DNA of 25,405 nt from JAKORR01 sp964608495 (GTDB lineage: Bacteria > Armatimonadota > Zipacnadia > Zipacnadales > FEN-943). Location of the stretch: positions 1 to 25,405 of the forward strand of contig CAZSOQ010000053.1 of NCBI GenBank assembly GCA_964608495.1, read 5' to 3'. The notes under the pieces are model-generated. The model was given only the letters and a program-made list of their open reading frames with translations. It did no database searches and had not been told where the DNA came from. The position numbers and the translations under genes are program-made. Each line of letters starts with the position of its first letter. Within the stretch, counting starts at the first letter, position 1. Of the stretch, positions 23,620 through 25,405 are shown piece by piece.

Positions 23620-24657
23620 TCAGCTATCGGGTGACACCAGGTTCTGCGGCGATCCGGCCAGGAAGGCCGCGATGCTCTCGATCGTCGTAGATAGTATCCT
23701 GTGCAGCGCCTCGCGGCTGTAGAAGGCCACGTGGGGCGTGACGATGACGCGCGGGTGGCGCATGAGCTGGTAGGCCTCGACGGCCAGGCGCAGCTCGTCC
23801 AGGGGCACGCTGTCATCGCGCAGCAGCACGCTGTCCTCGGTGATGACCCGCTCGCCCTCAAGGACATCCAGGGCCGCTCCGGCCAGCCGTCCCTCGTCGA
23901 GGGCTTCCAGCAGGGCCTTGCTGTCCACGATGCCGCCCCGTGCCGTGTTCACGAGCAGAGCCGAGGGCTTCATCAGGGCCAGCTTCTCGGCGTCGAGCAG
24001 GTGATGAGTCGCCGGCGTCAGGGGGCAGTGGATCGTCACCACGTCAGCCTCGCGCAGGAGCTGCTCAAGGTCTACGTACTCGAAGCCCATGACCTCGCCC
24101 AGCAGGGGCTGGGGCATCACGTCGTAGGCGAGGACGCGCATGTTCATGGCCCGGCCCATGCGGATGACGTGCAGGCCGATGCGGCCGGCCCCGACGACAC
24201 CGAGAGTCTTGCCGGACAGGTCCGAGCCGAGCAGGCCCTCCAGCGCGACGTTGCCCCGGCGGACGCGCTCGGCAGCCTCGGGGATATTGCGGGCGAGGCA
24301 GAGGATCAGGCCGAGAGTGTGCTCGGCCACTGTGTTCTCACCGTAATGGGGGACGTTGGCGACGAGGACGTCGCGGGAGCGGCAGTCCTGGAAGTTGATG
24401 TGGTCCACGCCGGTCGAGCGCGTGGCGACCAGTCGGAGCTTCGGGCAGCTATCCAGGAGCGTGCAGTCCACCTGGGAGTGGATGAAGCAGGACAGCACCT
24501 CGACGCCGGACCTCTCGAAGTCGGGCAGGCTCTCGGCCGGCTCCTCGAAGAACCGGGCATCCCAGCCGGCCGCCTCGGCGCGCTCTTCCACGAAGCTACG
24601 CTCCCAGGCTTTCACCTCGACGAACACGACCCTGGGCTTCTCACTCACTCCAGCCAT
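23620..24657 (-). CDS. D-2-hydroxyacid dehydrogenase (D-lactate dehydrogenase-like)
   Basis: A 345-residue NAD-dependent dehydrogenase of the D-isomer 2-hydroxyacid family, interconverting a 2-oxoacid such as pyruvate and its D-hydroxyacid. The nucleotide motif GAGRIG is at 156-161. The catalytic triad is visible: R240 in NTARGG, E267 in ALDVLEGE and H309 in TPHVAFYS. The approximately 30-residue stretch between E267 and H309 and the AFYS ending look more like fermentative D-lactate dehydrogenase than like the glycerate or phosphoglycerate enzymes, but the substrate is not proved. ATG 24657 has GAGGAG touching it; a GTG at 24648 would put that motif nine bases upstream and is a real alternative. 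It lies between the HydB-like gene and the maturation unit, so pyruvate-to-lactate redox balancing alongside hydrogenase is plausible inference. Confidence 0.85.
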   Translation of the reverse strand: MAGVSEKPRVVFVEVKAWERSFVEERAEAAGWDARFFEEPAESLPDFERSGVEVLSCFIHSQVDCTLLDSCPKLRLVATRSTGVDHINFQDCRSRDVLVANVPHYGENTVAEHTLGLILCLARNIPEAAERVRRGNVALEGLLGSDLSGKTLGVVGAGRIGLHVIRMGRAMNMRVLAYDVMPQPLLGEVMGFEYVDLEQLLREADVVTIHCPLTPATHHLLDAEKLALMKPSALLVNTARGGIVDSKALLEALDEGRLAGAALDVLEGERVITEDSVLLRDDSVPLDELRLAVEAYQLMRHPRVIVTPHVAFYSREALHRILSTTIESIAAFLAGSPQNLVSPDS

Positions 24658-24690
24658 CTCCTCGAGCGTTGCTCTGTCCCCTCAGCGGCC

Positions 24691-24711
24691 CCGCGTCCGG
24701 GTCGGACGCGG
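24691..24711 (-). terminator. Hairpin 1 in the gap after the HydB-like gene
   Basis: Perfect 8-bp arms CCGCGTCC (24691-24698) and GGACGCGG (24704-24711), 5-base loop, 34 bases before the dehydrogenase start. It has no T-run and may be a leader structure rather than a terminator. Confidence 0.35.
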
Positions 24712-24740
24712 TCTGGGCGAGCTCGATGGACAGATACTCG

Positions 24741-24778
24741 CCGGGAGCCCCGGCGCTCGCCAGCTCCAGGGCTCCCGG
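24741..24778 (-). terminator. Hairpin 2 in the gap after the HydB-like gene
   Basis: Perfect 10-bp arms CCGGGAGCCC (24741-24750) and GGGCTCCCGG (24769-24778) around an 18-base loop, 64 bases past the HydB-like stop. It lacks a T-run; by position it probably weakens readthrough into the dehydrogenase gene. Confidence 0.4.
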
Positions 24779-24842
24779 ACAGCGATCAGGGCAGCGGCTG
24801 TCCCGCGGCGCGCGGTGGCCGCAGGCCGCTTGGCGCGACGGC

Positions 24843-25405
24843 CTACTCGCGCTGCACGGCGTCGAAGCGGCAGACCTCGAAGCAGGAGCCACACCGGATG
24901 CAGGCGTCCTGGTTGATGACGTGAGGCTGTCGGGGCTCGCCGTCAATGCAGTGCACGGGGCACTTGCGCTTGCACAGCCCGCAGCCCACGCACTTCTCGG
25001 GATCTAGGCGGTAGCGCACCAGGTCACGACAGCGATGCACGGGGCAGCGCTGCTCGTAGATGTGGGCCTCGTACTCAGCGCGGAAATGGCGCAGCGTGCT
25101 GAGCACGGGATTGGGGGCCGTCTGGCCCAACCCGCAGAGCGCGGCCCGCTGGCAGACGCGGCCCAGCCGCTGTAGCCGATCGAAGTCGCGCTCCTCACCG
25201 AGCCCGCGGGTGATGCGCTCGAGCACCTCGAGCATGCGCTTGGTGCCCTCGCGGCAGGGGGTGCACTTGCCGCAGCTCTCGTCCTGGGTGAAGGTGAGAA
25301 AGAACCGGGCGATGTCCACCATACAGTTCGAATCGTCCATGACGATGAGGCCGCCGGAGCCCATGATGGCGCCGGCCTCGCGGAGCGAGTCGTAGTCAAT
25401 GGGCG
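24843..25405 (-). CDS. NuoF/HydB-like NAD(P)H-dehydrogenase subunit with two C-terminal [4Fe-4S] ferredoxin motifs, 5' end outside window
   Basis: The last 186 residues of a larger flavin and iron-sulfur subunit. In this fragment GAIMGSGGLIV (11-21) continues the NuoF FMN/NADH domain. SCGKCTPCREG (C44, C47, C50) plus C90 bind the N3-type [4Fe-4S] cluster. Two ferredoxin motifs follow, C138/C141/C144/C148 and C168/C171/C174/C178. NuoF of complex I lacks that ferredoxin tail, whereas the beta subunits of electron-bifurcating or NADP-reducing [FeFe] hydrogenases (HydB, HndC) have it. Formate dehydrogenase beta subunits can look the same, so the partner enzyme is not certain. The frame runs on through the right edge; the internal ATG at 25364 is not the start. 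The neighbouring hydGEF genes favour the hydrogenase reading. The stop is TAG. Confidence 0.88.
   Translation of the reverse strand, partial: PIDYDSLREAGAIMGSGGLIVMDDSNCMVDIARFFLTFTQDESCGKCTPCREGTKRMLEVLERITRGLGEERDFDRLQRLGRVCQRAALCGLGQTAPNPVLSTLRHFRAEYEAHIYEQRCPVHRCRDLVRYRLDPEKCVGCGLCKRKCPVHCIDGEPRQPHVINQDACIRCGSCFEVCRFDAVQRE

Noticed and set aside
24641..24946. Small gene of about 101 codons in the gap after the HydB-like gene
   Set aside because: It overlaps the end of the HydB-like gene in another frame, is Ser/Ala/Pro/Arg-rich and has no ribosome-binding site or domain.

Overview
The window is high-GC, gene-dense bacterial chromosome with no rRNA, tRNA, insertion sequence, prophage or CRISPR array that I can see. 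Twenty coding features are supported (one gene split by a stop codon, one running off the right edge). The gene content suggests an anaerobic or fermentative, polysaccharide-using bacterium resembling Armatimonadota or a related deep-branching phylum. It has a SigH/Spo0H-like sigma factor beside two-subunit glycyl-tRNA synthetase genes, a GH123/DUF4091 protein, a dockerin-bearing SGNH hydrolase, an FAD_oxidored-family enzyme, and [FeFe]-hydrogenase maturation genes. This taxonomic guess is inference from gene content and needs a protein search.

Layout. Positions 160-6527 hold carbohydrate and small-molecule genes: a xylose-isomerase-like TIM barrel, a dockerin/SGNH hydrolase interrupted by an in-frame TAG, a TrmH/SpoU rRNA methyltransferase, a secreted GH123-like protein, and an amidohydrolase. 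Positions 6571-8356 hold two tandem paralogous zinc-ribbon membrane proteins, each with its own promoter-like sequence. Positions 8609-10649 hold a probable two-gene operon: an alpha/alpha-toroid protein and a zinc alcohol dehydrogenase. Positions 15188 down to 10679 (minus strand) form a housekeeping block, cvpA-like, sigH-like, glyQ, glyS, with a strong promoter at its head and a 12-bp hairpin between sigH and glyQ. Positions 15486-18788 hold a secreted protein of unknown function and a convergent FAD-dependent oxidoreductase.

The right third (minus strand, 25405 down to 19230) is a hydrogen-metabolism region. It starts with the C-terminal part of a NuoF/HydB-like flavin and iron-sulfur subunit, then a D-2-hydroxyacid dehydrogenase. 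After that comes a well-formed sigma-70-type promoter driving hydG, hydE and hydF, and the unit closes with a hairpin plus T-run terminator. HydG, HydE and HydF together build the 2Fe subcluster of the [FeFe]-hydrogenase H-cluster. No catalytic hydrogenase subunit lies inside the window; it may lie beyond the right edge.

The most notable observations are the amber codon lying exactly between the two calcium-binding loops of a dockerin, the complete maturation operon with the HydB-like subunit and dehydrogenase next to it, and the paralogous zinc-ribbon pair whose 3' ends are about 95% identical at DNA level while the rest has diverged. I found no clear case of a wholly new system; the least understood genes are the zinc-ribbon pair, the toroid protein and the secreted protein at 15486.
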